64,000 bases of DNA from Propionicicella superfundia DSM 22317 (GCF_000423465.1 NZ_AUIA01000017.1:1-64000), one strand, 5' to 3'. Counted from the stretch's first letter, positions 34,102 to 43,020 are shown. Program-made: numbers and translations. Notes: generated by a model not told the origin, from the sequence alone.

Positions 34102-34802
34102 CGGCGACCATCGAACTGCAGGACGCCGCCGTCCGGGTCCCCGACGACGACCTGCTGATCCTCGAACCGACCTCGTTGCGGCTCACCGAGCGCCGCATCG
34201 GGGTGATCGGCGGCAACGGGTCGGGCAAGTCCACGCTGGTCCGGCTGTTCAACGGACTCACCACGGCGACGACCGGCCGGGTCCTCGTCGACGGCCTCGA
34301 CCCCGCGAAGGATCCGGCGGCCGTGCGACGCCGCGTCGGGTTCTGCTTCACCGATCCCGCCGCTCAGCTCATCATGCCGACCTGCGTCGAGGACGTGGAG
34401 CTGTCCCTCCGGCGCGGACTTCCCGACCCGGCCCGCCGGAGAGCGGCGGCGCTCGACATCCTGGCCGAGTTCGGCCTCGCCGACCGCGCCCGGACCAGCG
34501 TCCATGCCCTCTCCGGCGGCCAGCGGCAGCTCCTGGCCCTGGCCGGCGTCCTGGCCACCCGGCCCGCGGTCGTCGTCGCCGACGAGCCCACCACCCTGCT
34601 CGACCTGGCGAACTCGCGCCGGGTGGCACAAAGACTGTTCGAGCTGGAGCCGCAACTCGTCCTGGTCAGCCACGACCTCGACCTCGTCCGGCGCTGCGAC
34701 CGGGTGCTGGTCGTCGATCACGCCCGGGTGGTCTTCGACGGCCCGGCCGAGGCCGCCGTCGAGCACTACACGGAACTGGCCCTCGCCGAGGCCGCCTCGT
34801 GA
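34098..34802 (+). CDS. bioM: BioM/CbiO-type ECF transporter ATPase
   Basis: 234 aa. Walker A GGNGSGKST, Q-loop region FTDPAAQLIMPT (typical of ECF A-components), signature ALSGGQRQLLALAGVL, Walker B VVVADEPTTLLD and H-loop LVSHDLDLVRRC. The GTG start overlaps the bioY stop, and its stop overlaps the bioN start (GTGA). It powers biotin import. Confidence 0.95.
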   Translation: MTATIELQDAAVRVPDDDLLILEPTSLRLTERRIGVIGGNGSGKSTLVRLFNGLTTATTGRVLVDGLDPAKDPAAVRRRVGFCFTDPAAQLIMPTCVEDVELSLRRGLPDPARRRAAALDILAEFGLADRARTSVHALSGGQRQLLALAGVLATRPAVVVADEPTTLLDLANSRRVAQRLFELEPQLVLVSHDLDLVRRCDRVLVVDHARVVFDGPAEAAVEHYTELALAEAAS

Positions 34803-35401
34803 CGTCCCCGCTCGTCGGCCAGTACCAACCCGGCGACACACTCCTGCACCGGATGCCCGTGTGGATCAAGATCGCCGGGCTGGGGATCTGGAGCATCGCG
34901 ATCGTCAGCATCCGGAACCTGCCGTGGGCTCTCGCGTGCCTCCTTTTCGCGCTCGTCCTCACGGGTGTCGCGCGGCTGCGGTGGCGATCCGCGGCGCGCC
35001 AGGTGCGCGGGGTGCTCATCGTCGCCGTCGCCGTCGCCGGGTTCCAGTGGTGGCTGTTCGGGGCGGCACGCGCCGTCGAATCGCTGGCCGACCTGGTGAG
35101 CCTGGCCCTCCTCGCGCTGGTCGTGATGACCACGACCGAGGTGAACGCCCTGCTCGACGCCGTGACCCGCGGCCTTCGCCGTGTGCCGTTCGTCGACGCC
35201 GACCGGGTCGCGCTGCTGTTCGCGCTGTCCATGCACGCGCTGCCCGAGAGCGTCGAGCTGGCCCAGGAGACCCGGGACGCCGTCGCCGCCCGCGGGCTGG
35301 GGCGCAACCCGCGCCACTACCTCGCCCCCTACGTGGTGCGGGTCGTCGCCCGCGCCCAGCAGACCGGGGACGCCCTCGCCGCCCGCGGCCTCGGGGACTG
35401 A
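34799..35401 (+). CDS. bioN: BioN/EcfT-type transmembrane component
   Basis: 200 aa with four to five hydrophobic segments and the two Ala-Arg-Gly coupling motifs of EcfT proteins near the C terminus (AVAARGLGRNP and ALAARGLGD), which contact the ATPase. It completes the BioYMN transporter. No terminator hairpin was found after it; tRNA-Ser(GCT) follows on the opposite strand 164 bp on. Confidence 0.93.
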   Translation: MTSPLVGQYQPGDTLLHRMPVWIKIAGLGIWSIAIVSIRNLPWALACLLFALVLTGVARLRWRSAARQVRGVLIVAVAVAGFQWWLFGAARAVESLADLVSLALLALVVMTTTEVNALLDAVTRGLRRVPFVDADRVALLFALSMHALPESVELAQETRDAVAARGLGRNPRHYLAPYVVRVVARAQQTGDALAARGLGD

Positions 35402-35565
35402 CTGCCCCTGGCCGGGTCCACTTCGAAGCCTCGTGGTGGTCCGCTGCACGGCGCGAGCCTTGTCCTCGCCGATCTGGGAGTGAGGAACCTGAACCGGTTC
35501 GCCAGAACCAACCCTCGCCCGGAATCGCCTTCCCCGGGTGACGACGCGCAAGACGCGCGTCCAAC

Positions 35566-35659
35566 TGGCGGAGGTGGCGGGATTTGAACCCGCGAGAGGG
35601 TTGAAGCCCTCAACCCGCTTAGCAGGCGGGCGCCATAGACCGGACTAGGCGACACCTCC
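35566..35659 (-). tRNA. tRNA-Ser, anticodon GCT
   Basis: 94 nt including CCA. Acceptor GGAGGTG/CACCTCC with discriminator G, anticodon loop CTGCTAAG with GCT, long variable arm (GGGTTGAGGGCTTCAACCCTC) and T loop GGTTCAAATCC. TAGCAT just upstream on the minus strand is a possible -10. Confidence 0.95.
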
Positions 35660-35996
35660 CGGCCGCGCCAATGCTACAGGTGGGTCGGCGCGATGGGCAA
35701 AGCGCTTTCCCGAGCGGCCCATCGGACGCGCACAGACGTCGCCGACCCGCACCTCGCGGTGAGGAGGGCACCGCGTCGCAAAGGACCTGCCGCACCGTCG
35801 TGGAGGGGCCGGTCGCGTCGTCCGCTGACCGCGCGCGATCGATGCCGAAGAGCCGCCGAATGCGCACGCTCACAGGAAACTCCTAGTCAGGCGGCGGACC
35901 CCGAAATGGGGGGCGGACGCACACCGCGTTGCCCGGATAGTTACCATTGGGGAGGTTGATAACCTGACGGGTTACTAGCGCGACCCCAGGAGGGGC
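35660..35996. promoter_or_regulatory. Intergenic control region ahead of the LCP gene
   Basis: The distal 230 bp show nothing recognisable. The 60 bp before the gene are AT-rich for this genome and hold the dyad AGGTTGATAACCT (35952-35964), flanked by TAGTTACC (35938-35945) and its near-complement GGTTACTA (35970-35977). These are plausible regulator sites; no consensus promoter is obvious. Confidence 0.35.
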
Positions 35997-37628
35997 ATGA
36001 GCAGTTGGACGCCGGACGACTCCGAGCCACGGCGGATCCTCGACGACGGCGACGAGCCGCCCGCTGCCGCCTCCGGGTCTCCGCAACGGGCCGCTGTGCC
36101 GGATCTCCGCACCGGTTTCGCCGCCTCTGCCGGCTGGACCGTCCTGGCGGCCGTCGTCCCGCCCGTCGGGCTCATCCGGTCGGGCCGCAAGGTCCTCGGC
36201 TGGTCGCTGCTCGGCGTGATGGCCGGGGCGGTCGCCGGTCTCGGATACGTCCTGATCCGCTACCGGGCGGACGCCGTGTCCGCAGTCGCGTCGTACATCA
36301 GTGTGAACACCCTCGCCTTCGCCGGGGCCGCGATCGCCGTCGGGGGCCTTCTGTGGGTCATGGTCGTCGGCTACACCCACCTGCGGACGCGTCCGGCCAA
36401 TCCCAGCCTCGGGCAGCGCGCCGCCGGCGCCATCCTCGTCGGGCTCCTCTCCTTCGTCGTCGCCGCCCCTGCCGCCGTGGCCGTCCGGTACATCTACGAC
36501 ACCGCGTCCCTCCTCGGCACGGTGTTCACCAATACCAAGTCGGCGACGCGCTCGACGACGAAGCCGACGACCACCAGCGCCGCCCCGTTCAACGGGCGGC
36601 TCAACGTCCTCCTTCTCGGTGGCGACAACGGATTCGACCGCGACGAGTCGCTGGGCGCCCGCACCGACACCGTCATCGTCGCGAGCATCGACACCGTGAC
36701 GGGCGACACCGTCCTCATCTCGCTGCCACGCAACACGGCGAAGATGCCGTTCCCGACGTCGTCGCCGCTGTACGAGTACTACCCGGAGGGCTTCTACGAC
36801 GGGTACGACCCCGACAACGCCGAGTACATGCTCAACGCGATGTACGACAATGTCCCGGCCACCGTCGGCACCGACATCCTCGGAGAGACCGACAACGTCG
36901 GCGCCGACATCATGAAGATCTCCGTCGGATATGCGCTCGGGCTGGACATCGACTACTACGCGATGATCAACCTCGACGGGTTCAAGGACCTCATCGACGC
37001 CCTCGGCGGGATCACCGTCAACATCAACTACCGGATCCCGAAGGGCGGCAGCACCGACAAGGGCATCCCGCCCGAGGAATGGCTGGAGCCCGGCCCGAAC
37101 CAGCACCTCGGCGGCACCGACGCGCTGTGGTACGCGCGGGGTCGCTACGGGCTGGACGACTACAGCCGCATGGAGCGCCAGCGCTGCGTGATCTCCGCCG
37201 TCGTCCGGCAGGCCGATCCGGTCAACGTCCTCACCCGGTACGAGGCGATCACGAAAGCCGGCAAGCAGATCATCCGCACGGACATCCAATCCGACATCCT
37301 GCCCGACATCCTCACCGTCGCGACCAAGGTGAAGGAGAAGAACAACCTCAAGTCGATCGTGTTCAAGCACGGCGTCGACGGCTTCTCCAGCCGCTACCCC
37401 GACTGGGACATGGTCCGTACCCGGGTGGCGACGGCGCTCACGCAGGCGTCTGCGACCTCCACCGCGCAGGCCTCGCCCACCTCGTCCAGCTCGGCACCGG
37501 GAACGAGTACCACCGGCACTTCGACACCCACGGCCACGAAGACGACGAGTTCCGCCGGCACGGCCAGCGCGTCGACCCAGGCCGCCGAGGACACCGCTGA
37601 CGCCTGCGCGTACAACCCGAAGACGTAA
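35997..37628 (+). CDS. LytR-CpsA-Psr (LCP) family cell-wall glycopolymer ligase
   Basis: 543 aa. Three to four hydrophobic segments occupy residues 45-170. After a Thr-rich linker, the extracellular LCP domain (about 200-460) has LNVLLLGGDNG, ARTDTVIVASID (conserved Arg and Asp), LISLPRNTAKM, INLDGFKDLIDALGGITVNI and the RYGLDDYSRMERQR arginine cluster that grips the polyprenyl pyrophosphate. The C terminus is a 60-residue Ser/Thr tail. LCP enzymes attach teichoic-acid-like or capsular polymers to peptidoglycan, so it may finish the glycan made by the 12.9-23.1 kb locus. SD AGGAGG. Confidence 0.93.
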   Translation: MSSWTPDDSEPRRILDDGDEPPAAASGSPQRAAVPDLRTGFAASAGWTVLAAVVPPVGLIRSGRKVLGWSLLGVMAGAVAGLGYVLIRYRADAVSAVASYISVNTLAFAGAAIAVGGLLWVMVVGYTHLRTRPANPSLGQRAAGAILVGLLSFVVAAPAAVAVRYIYDTASLLGTVFTNTKSATRSTTKPTTTSAAPFNGRLNVLLLGGDNGFDRDESLGARTDTVIVASIDTVTGDTVLISLPRNTAKMPFPTSSPLYEYYPEGFYDGYDPDNAEYMLNAMYDNVPATVGTDILGETDNVGADIMKISVGYALGLDIDYYAMINLDGFKDLIDALGGITVNINYRIPKGGSTDKGIPPEEWLEPGPNQHLGGTDALWYARGRYGLDDYSRMERQRCVISAVVRQADPVNVLTRYEAITKAGKQIIRTDIQSDILPDILTVATKVKEKNNLKSIVFKHGVDGFSSRYPDWDMVRTRVATALTQASATSTAQASPTSSSSAPGTSTTGTSTPTATKTTSSAGTASASTQAAEDTADACAYNPKT

Positions 37629-37636
37629 CGTCTCGG

Positions 37637-38095
37637 TCAGCCCTTGTTCGTGCCGTCCGTCAGCCCGTACCCGCGGTTCGCGTCGAGGTGCTCGACGATG
37701 GACGCCTTGAGCCTCGCCAGTTCGACGCCCTCGACCTGACCGACGAGGTGGATGACGGCCCCGTCACGCCGGTGCAGCGTGATTCGCCGCCCCGACGGCG
37801 ACTGGCTGACCCTGGTGATGTCCTCCCATCGGCCGCGCTGCGGACCTCCCGGGCCGAGCACGAGGAACCCCACGTCGTCGATCTCGACGCGAACCCGGCT
37901 GCGGCGTACCGCCCCGATCGCCGCGAGCAGCAGCAGGCCGGCCACGACGAAGCAGACGATCCCGGCGATGCGCAGCACGATTCCCCACGAGACGGCGTCG
38001 GCCGCCACGTACGCGACCACCCCGACGATCGTTGCGGCCGCGACAATGGCCAACGCCCGGATCGGTGGGCGAGGCCGGAGCGTTATGACGTCCAC
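37637..38095 (-). CDS. Small membrane protein with PH-like C-terminal domain
   Basis: 152 aa. Two hydrophobic helices (residues 12-35 and 40-62) precede a soluble domain with DDVGFLVLGPGG, GRWEDITRVSQ, RRITLHRRDG and ALxxxIVEHLD-like ends, resembling bacterial PH (bPH2) domains. Function unknown. I chose GTG 38095 because CAGAAT ends exactly 6 nt upstream, suggesting leaderless translation; the frame is open further upstream without support. It is convergent with the LCP gene, 8 bp away. Confidence 0.75.
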   Translation of the reverse strand: MDVITLRPRPPIRALAIVAAATIVGVVAYVAADAVSWGIVLRIAGIVCFVVAGLLLLAAIGAVRRSRVRVEIDDVGFLVLGPGGPQRGRWEDITRVSQSPSGRRITLHRRDGAVIHLVGQVEGVELARLKASIVEHLDANRGYGLTDGTNKG

Positions 38096-38190
38096 GGCTT
38101 CATTCTGCCCGGACAGCCCCCGGGTACGGCCACCATCGGCCTCGTGGCGCTCGGCGAGTCCCCGCCGATTCCGAGCCCTGGGGCCCCACG

Positions 38191-38254
38191 TCGCCGAACG
38201 CTCCGGAACTGGCGGAAATCCGCCGGAATCCGACAGCTTCGGAGCGCTCGGTGA
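38191..38254. repeat. 64-bp palindromic repeat, copy C
   Basis: It begins TCGCCGAACGCTCCGGAACT and ends CGGAGCGCTCGGTGA. The arms pair with two mismatches over the outer 14 bp. Unlike the other copies it lies between divergent genes, so a terminator role does not explain it. Confidence 0.8.
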
Positions 38255-38392
38255 GCGTTGAGATCCGCCCCCGGGACTACCGCCGGCCCCCCTGCGGGAA
38301 CACGTCGCCGCGGCACGGGGACGCTCACGGACACCGCCGCCGGCGACCACAGCGGGACGCGTCCGCCGACGTCCGGGCGAAAGGCTGGAGCC

Positions 38393-39202
38393 ATGACTGG
38401 ATCCGACTCCCTGGAGGCGCGCGGCCTCACGAAGACCTACGACACCGGAACCGTCCACACCCGTGCTCTCGCCGGGGTGGACCTCACCCTCTCCCGCGGC
38501 GAGTCCCTCGCGGTGATGGGGCCGTCCGGATCGGGGAAGACCACTCTCCTGCACGTCCTGGCAGGCATCCTGGCGCCGACCTCGGGCGAGGTCCGGTGGC
38601 GGGGGCGGGATCTTTCGGGCCTCTCCGAGCGCGAACGCACGAGGCTGCGTCGGTCCGAGTTCGGGTTCGTGTTCCAGTCGGGACAGCTCCTTCCGGAGCT
38701 TCCGGCCGACGAGAACGCCGCCCTGCCGCTGCTGCTGGCGGGGACGTCACGAGCCGAGGCCACCGCACGGGCGCGGGAGTGGCTGGGACGGCTGGGGCTC
38801 TCCGGCATGGAGTCGCGGCGTCCCGGCGAACTGTCGGGCGGGCAGGCCCAGCGCGTCGCCATCGCCCGCGCCCTCGCGAGCGACCCCGGCGTCATCTTCG
38901 CCGACGAGCCCACCGGCGCCCTCGACCGGCAGACGGGCTGGGACATGATGCGGCTCCTCACCGCGGCCGCGTCCGAGCAGGGGGCCGCTCTCGTCGTCGT
39001 CACCCACGACGCGGAGGTCGCCCGGTGGTGCTCACGCACCGTCCATATGCGTGACGGCGTGATCGCTCGCGAGGCGCGCCAGATGCCGTCTCCGCCGCCG
39101 ACCGCACTCGGAAGCACCGTCTCCACCGGCGCCGGACCCGCGACCCCCGGCCGTGCACCGTTCCTCCCGCCCGCGTACGATCCCATGGCGGTGAGCCGGT
39201 GA
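38393..39202 (+). CDS. LolD/MacB-type ABC exporter ATPase
   Basis: 269 aa. Walker A GPSGSGKTT, Q-loop FVFQSGQLLPEL, signature LSGGQAQRVAIARAL, Walker B VIFADEPTGALD and H-loop VTHDAEVA, as in ATPases that pair with FtsX-type permeases. The C-terminal 45 residues are Pro-rich. ATG 38393 is preceded by AAGGCT and 6 nt (GGAGCC), so either a leaderless start or a short-spaced SD. It overlaps the permease gene by GTGA. Confidence 0.9.
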   Translation: MTGSDSLEARGLTKTYDTGTVHTRALAGVDLTLSRGESLAVMGPSGSGKTTLLHVLAGILAPTSGEVRWRGRDLSGLSERERTRLRRSEFGFVFQSGQLLPELPADENAALPLLLAGTSRAEATARAREWLGRLGLSGMESRRPGELSGGQAQRVAIARALASDPGVIFADEPTGALDRQTGWDMMRLLTAAASEQGAALVVVTHDAEVARWCSRTVHMRDGVIAREARQMPSPPPTALGSTVSTGAGPATPGRAPFLPPAYDPMAVSR

Positions 39203-40545
39203 GCACCCTGCGCCTGTGGTGGCTGCTGCGTCGCCGCCGTCAGGTGGACACCTCCGACCCGGCCCGGCTGACCGGCGTCCTCGCCGTCATCGCGTTCGCC
39301 GTGACGACGGCGATGGCGCTCGTCGTCGGGGGCGGCTTCCTCGCGTTCTGGCGCCGCGCCGACGCCGGGACGTCGGTCGGCGACTACGACGGCGGCTCGT
39401 ACGTGTTCCTCGCCGGCTTCGCCGTCCTGCTGCTGCTGGTTCCGCTCACGACGCTCGGAGCGGCAGCCGCCCGGCTCGCCGTCGCGCGGCGGGACGCCCG
39501 GCTCGCCGCGCTTCGCCTCGCGGGCGGCACGACGGCGCAGGTGTCCGCCCTCACGGTGTTGGACGCCACGCTCCAGTCGGTGCTCGGCGGCCTCCTCGGC
39601 ATCGCCGGCTATGTCGCCCTCCTCCCGGTCGTCGCGCACCTGAACTTCCAGGGGAGGACGTTCGACATCGCCGAGTTGTGGGTCGGGGTCCCGGTGCTGC
39701 TGGGCGCGTTCGCCGGTGTGGTCGTCGTCGCGCTCGTGTCGGCGCTCAGCAGCCTCGGCCGGGTGACGATCACCCCGCTGGGCGTCGCGACCCGGGTCAC
39801 GCCGCCTGCGCTGCGGGCCGTCCGCGTCCTGTCGGTGGTCGTCGCGTTCGTCGCCCTGCTCGCGGCCAATGCCCTCTCGGGTCAGGCCGGGATGCTCGTG
39901 GTCGTCCTCCTGATGGCGGTCATCGCCGCCGGCATGGCGACCCTCAACATCGTGGGACCGTTCATCCTCGGCATCGTCGGCCGCATCGCCGCCGGCACGT
40001 CCAGGAATGTCGCGACCCTGCTTGCCGGACGCCGCATCGCCGACGACCCGCGGACCGCGTGGCGCAGCGTCGGCGGCGTGGCCCTGGCGACGTTCATCGC
40101 CGGCATCACCGCGGTCGCCGGTCTCGTGTCGCCCGACAGCCTCGACGAGGGACAGCGCATCTTCGCGACCGATCTCAGCACGGGCGGGCTGCTGGCGCTC
40201 GCCATCGCGGGGGTCCTCGCCGCCGTCTCGACCGGCGTCCTGCAGGCGGGACGTGTCATCGACCAGCGTCAGGAATATCGCTCGCTCGTCCTCGCCGGGA
40301 CCGATCGCCGGACGCTGGATCGGGCACGCCTTCGGGAGACCCTCATCCCGCTCGTGGCGGGCATGAGCACCTCCACCGGCTTCATGCTGCTGTTCAGCGT
40401 CCCCATCATCGGCGCGGGCGCCTTCGCGCAGCCGATGGTCCTGCTGCGCTTCCTGATCGGCGTGCTCGGCGCCGGGGCGCTGGTGCTGCTGGGCGCCGCC
40501 GCGTCCGGACTCATCGCGCGCCGCATGGTCGCCGTCCCGGCCTGA
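39199..40545 (+). CDS. FtsX-type ABC exporter permease
   Basis: 448 aa with about eight to ten hydrophobic segments. An LAALRLAGGTTAQVSALTVLD coupling region (residues 95-115) and a second copy (YRSLVLAGTDRRTLDRARLRE) mark two FtsX repeats, as in the BceB/MacB-like exporters. No large extracellular MacB domain is seen. With the overlapping ATPase it likely forms an exporter of lipids or antimicrobials; the substrate is unknown. Confidence 0.85.
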   Translation: MSTLRLWWLLRRRRQVDTSDPARLTGVLAVIAFAVTTAMALVVGGGFLAFWRRADAGTSVGDYDGGSYVFLAGFAVLLLLVPLTTLGAAAARLAVARRDARLAALRLAGGTTAQVSALTVLDATLQSVLGGLLGIAGYVALLPVVAHLNFQGRTFDIAELWVGVPVLLGAFAGVVVVALVSALSSLGRVTITPLGVATRVTPPALRAVRVLSVVVAFVALLAANALSGQAGMLVVVLLMAVIAAGMATLNIVGPFILGIVGRIAAGTSRNVATLLAGRRIADDPRTAWRSVGGVALATFIAGITAVAGLVSPDSLDEGQRIFATDLSTGGLLALAIAGVLAAVSTGVLQAGRVIDQRQEYRSLVLAGTDRRTLDRARLRETLIPLVAGMSTSTGFMLLFSVPIIGAGAFAQPMVLLRFLIGVLGAGALVLLGAAASGLIARRMVAVPA

Positions 40546-40600
40546 CCGCGCTCCCGCCCCCGTTCCCCCTGACCGAACGCTCTCTTTCTCCCGCCGCCCC

Positions 40601-40664
40601 TCGCCGAGCGCTCCGGAACTGCCGGAATTCGGCTCGTTTTCGGGAGTTTGGGAGCGTTCGGCGG
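40601..40664. repeat. 64-bp palindromic repeat, copy D
   Basis: It begins TCGCCGAGCGCTCCGGAACT and ends TTTGGGAGCGTTCGGCGG. The outer 14 bp pair with one mismatch. It lies between the exporter permease and the Gfo/Idh/MocA gene, 22 bp before the latter's start, close enough to overlap its promoter. Confidence 0.85.
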
Positions 40665-40685
40665 GGGTTCGGGAAGACTGGGGGC

Positions 40686-41648
40686 ATGATCCGGATGGCC
40701 ACGATCGGCACGAGCACGATCACCCACACCTTCATCGCCGAGACCGCGGAGGTGCCCGAGATCGACGTCACCGTCGCGTACTCGCGGACCGCGGAGCGGG
40801 CGCAGACGTTCGCCGCCGCCAACGGGGTTCCGGGATGGGCGGCGGGCCCCCTCGACGACCTGCTCGCCTCCGACGCGATCGACGCCGTCTACATCGCGTC
40901 GCCCAACGCCCTTCACCACCGCCAGGCACAGGCCGCCATCGCGGCCGGAAAGCACGTCCTCGTCGAGAAGCCCGCGACACCGACCGCCGCGGAGTTCGCC
41001 GACCTCGTCGCCGCGGCCCACGCACGCGGGGTCGTGCTTCTCGAGGGGATGCGCAACGTGTACGACCCCGGCTTCGCCGCCGTCCGCGACCTGCTGCCAC
41101 GCCTCGGGACGATCCGCCGGGTCTCCTTCGGCTACCAGCAGCGCTCCGCCCGGTACGACATCGTGCTCGCCGGGGAACAGGTCAACATCTTCGACCCCGC
41201 GATGGCCGGAGGCGCCCTCCTCGACCTCGGCGTCTACTGCATCGCGCCGCTCGTGGACCTGTTCGGCGAGCCGCCGTCGCTCGTCGCGCGCAGCATCCCT
41301 CTGCCCGGCGCCGCCGACGGCGCGGGGGCTGTGCTGGCGTCCTACCCCGGGTTCATCGCCGATGCGAGCTGGTCGAAGATCACGTTCTCCCACCGGCCGA
41401 GCGAGATCCAAGGCGAGCTCGGCACGCTCACGATCGACCACATCGCCGCCCCGCGGACGCTCCACCTCACACTCCTGGACGGCACCGAGGAGCACCACGA
41501 ACTGGGCATCCCGAGGCCGAACCTCAGGTACCACGCACGCCGGTTCGCCCACCTCGTCGCATCCGGCGACGATCCCTCTCCCGACCAGACACGCACCCTG
41601 CGGACGCTGCGCACGATGGACGCCATCCGCCTGGCCTGCGCCGACTGA
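40686..41648 (+). CDS. Gfo/Idh/MocA-family oxidoreductase
   Basis: 320 aa. N-terminal Rossmann fold (MIRMATIGTSTITHTFI), then YIASPNALHHRQAQAAIAAGKHVLVEKPATPTAAE with the EKP motif, and a C-terminal domain with GGALLDLGVYCI, where the usual HxxD of the catalytic site is replaced by LDLGVYC. It probably oxidises or epimerises a sugar or cyclitol with NAD(P). AAGACT ends 6 nt before the ATG, compatible with a leaderless mRNA. Confidence 0.9.
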   Translation: MIRMATIGTSTITHTFIAETAEVPEIDVTVAYSRTAERAQTFAAANGVPGWAAGPLDDLLASDAIDAVYIASPNALHHRQAQAAIAAGKHVLVEKPATPTAAEFADLVAAAHARGVVLLEGMRNVYDPGFAAVRDLLPRLGTIRRVSFGYQQRSARYDIVLAGEQVNIFDPAMAGGALLDLGVYCIAPLVDLFGEPPSLVARSIPLPGAADGAGAVLASYPGFIADASWSKITFSHRPSEIQGELGTLTIDHIAAPRTLHLTLLDGTEEHHELGIPRPNLRYHARRFAHLVASGDDPSPDQTRTLRTLRTMDAIRLACAD

Positions 41649-41681
41649 CCGGTCCGCCATCGCCAGACGCGGCGCCGCCCA

Positions 41682-42620
41682 TCAGTCGAGACCTCTCTCC
41701 TCCCACGTCTCGCACCCGGCCGACTCGACCTGGAACGTCGAGTGGGACACCGTGACCGGGAAATGCTCGGCCACGCACGTCTGCAGCTCACGCAGGATCT
41801 CGGGAGCGTGCCCGTCGGTGAAGCACTCCCCGTCGACCACCACGTGGGCGGTGAGGACAGGCAGGCCGCTGGCGACCGTGGACGCATGCAGGTCGTGGAC
41901 GCCGCGCACGTGCCTCACGTCCAGCAGGTGCGTGCGCACCTCGTCCAGGTCGAGGCCGCGCGGCGTGAACTCCATCAGGATGTGGGTGGCGTCGCGCAGC
42001 AGGACGAGCGCACGGGGCACGATCAGCCCGGCGATCACGAGACCCGCGACGGCGTCGGCCTGCTGCCATCCGGTGAGGGCGATGACGACCGCCGCCACGA
42101 TGACCCCGATCGAGCCCAGGGCGTCGTTGACCACCTCGAGGAACGCTCCTCGCGTCGCGAGGTTCGCCTTCCGCCCGCCGGCCAGCACCCACATCGACAC
42201 GACATTGCCGATCAGCCCGAGGACGCCGAAGAGGAGGAGTTCGGCCGACGCCATCTCGGGCGGCTCCCACAGGCGGCGCGCGCCCTCGATGGCCGCGAAG
42301 ATGCCGACGGCCAACAGGATGCTCGCCTGGGCGAGGGCGGCCAGCACCTCGACGCGCCGGAAGCCCCACGTGCGGGACGGCGACGGCGGACGTCCGGCGA
42401 GCACGGACGCGCCGAGCGCGACGGCCAGCCCCGCGGTGTCGGTGAGCATGTGCGCGGTGTCGGTGAGCAGGGCGAGGCTGCCGGTCCACACAGCGCCGAC
42501 GGCCTGGGCGACGAGCAGCGACGCGGTGATCCCGAAGGCGATCGCGAGCCGCTGCCGATGAGCGCCGAGGTGGGCCTCGTCCACCGCGCCGTGGGTGTGG
42601 GAGTGGGAATGGCCGCCCAT
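41682..42620 (-). CDS. Cation diffusion facilitator (CzcD/ZitB-like) metal exporter
   Basis: 312 aa. It has an N-terminal His-rich stretch (GGHSHSHTHG), six hydrophobic helices and a C-terminal cytoplasmic domain ending DGECFTDGHAPEI...HSTFQVE. Helix II has the HxxxD metal site (AHMLTDTAGL). In helix V the usual HxxxD reads EVVND, so the first ligand is Glu instead of His, a variant that could alter specificity. It uses proton exchange to expel Zn/Cd-like ions. The ATG overlaps the sensor gene stop (TGATG), so the two form one operon. Confidence 0.92.
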   Translation of the reverse strand: MGGHSHSHTHGAVDEAHLGAHRQRLAIAFGITASLLVAQAVGAVWTGSLALLTDTAHMLTDTAGLAVALGASVLAGRPPSPSRTWGFRRVEVLAALAQASILLAVGIFAAIEGARRLWEPPEMASAELLLFGVLGLIGNVVSMWVLAGGRKANLATRGAFLEVVNDALGSIGVIVAAVVIALTGWQQADAVAGLVIAGLIVPRALVLLRDATHILMEFTPRGLDLDEVRTHLLDVRHVRGVHDLHASTVASGLPVLTAHVVVDGECFTDGHAPEILRELQTCVAEHFPVTVSHSTFQVESAGCETWEERGLD

Positions 42621-43003
42621 CACGACACCTCCCGCTCGTGCTGCCCGTGCGGGTGCATGAGGTGGGTGCACAACGTCACCCGGCCGCCCGTCGCGGCCAG
42701 CAGGTCTTCCGCGGCACCCAGCAGCCTGGCGAGCAGATCCGGCGAGGCGAGGCTGAACCAGGACGCGCGTCCTTCGGTGCGCGACTCCACGAGGCCGCAC
42801 TCGCGCAGGCAGGCCAGGTGGGCGCTGACCGTCGACTGGGCGAACCCGAGGTGCCCCACGAGGTCGCGGACCCGGTGCGGCCCGGCGGACAGGTGCTGCA
42901 GGATCGCCAGCCGCGTGGAGTCGGACAACGCGTCGAACAGATCGGAGAACCGCTCCGTCGCGGTGTGGTCGAGCGCGACTCCCGCCACCTGATTGATCGT
43001 CAT
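42620..43003 (-). CDS. ArsR/SmtB-family metal sensor of the CmtR type
   Basis: 127 aa. The winged HTH is RVRDLVGHLGFAQSTVSAHLACLRECGLV. The recognition helix carries Cys65 and Cys69 (ACLREC), and Cys112 lies in a His-rich C terminus (LCTHLMHPHGQHE). This matches the Cd/Pb sensor CmtR of mycobacteria (ACLRDC plus a C-terminal Cys). Metal binding should release the operator and induce the CDF exporter downstream. TATCAT ends 6 nt before the ATG (leaderless), and an operator dyad overlaps it. Confidence 0.88.
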   Translation of the reverse strand: MTINQVAGVALDHTATERFSDLFDALSDSTRLAILQHLSAGPHRVRDLVGHLGFAQSTVSAHLACLRECGLVESRTEGRASWFSLASPDLLARLLGAAEDLLAATGGRVTLCTHLMHPHGQHEREVS

Positions 43004-43005
43004 GC

Positions 43006-43020
43006 GGCGATGATATCGCC
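43006..43020. promoter_or_regulatory. Operator dyad and leaderless promoter of the metal-sensor operon
   Basis: GGCGAT-GAT-ATCGCC is a perfect 6-3-6 inverted repeat. On the minus strand it contains the -10 hexamer TATCAT (43015-43010), so sensor binding would block RNA polymerase directly. Confidence 0.65.
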
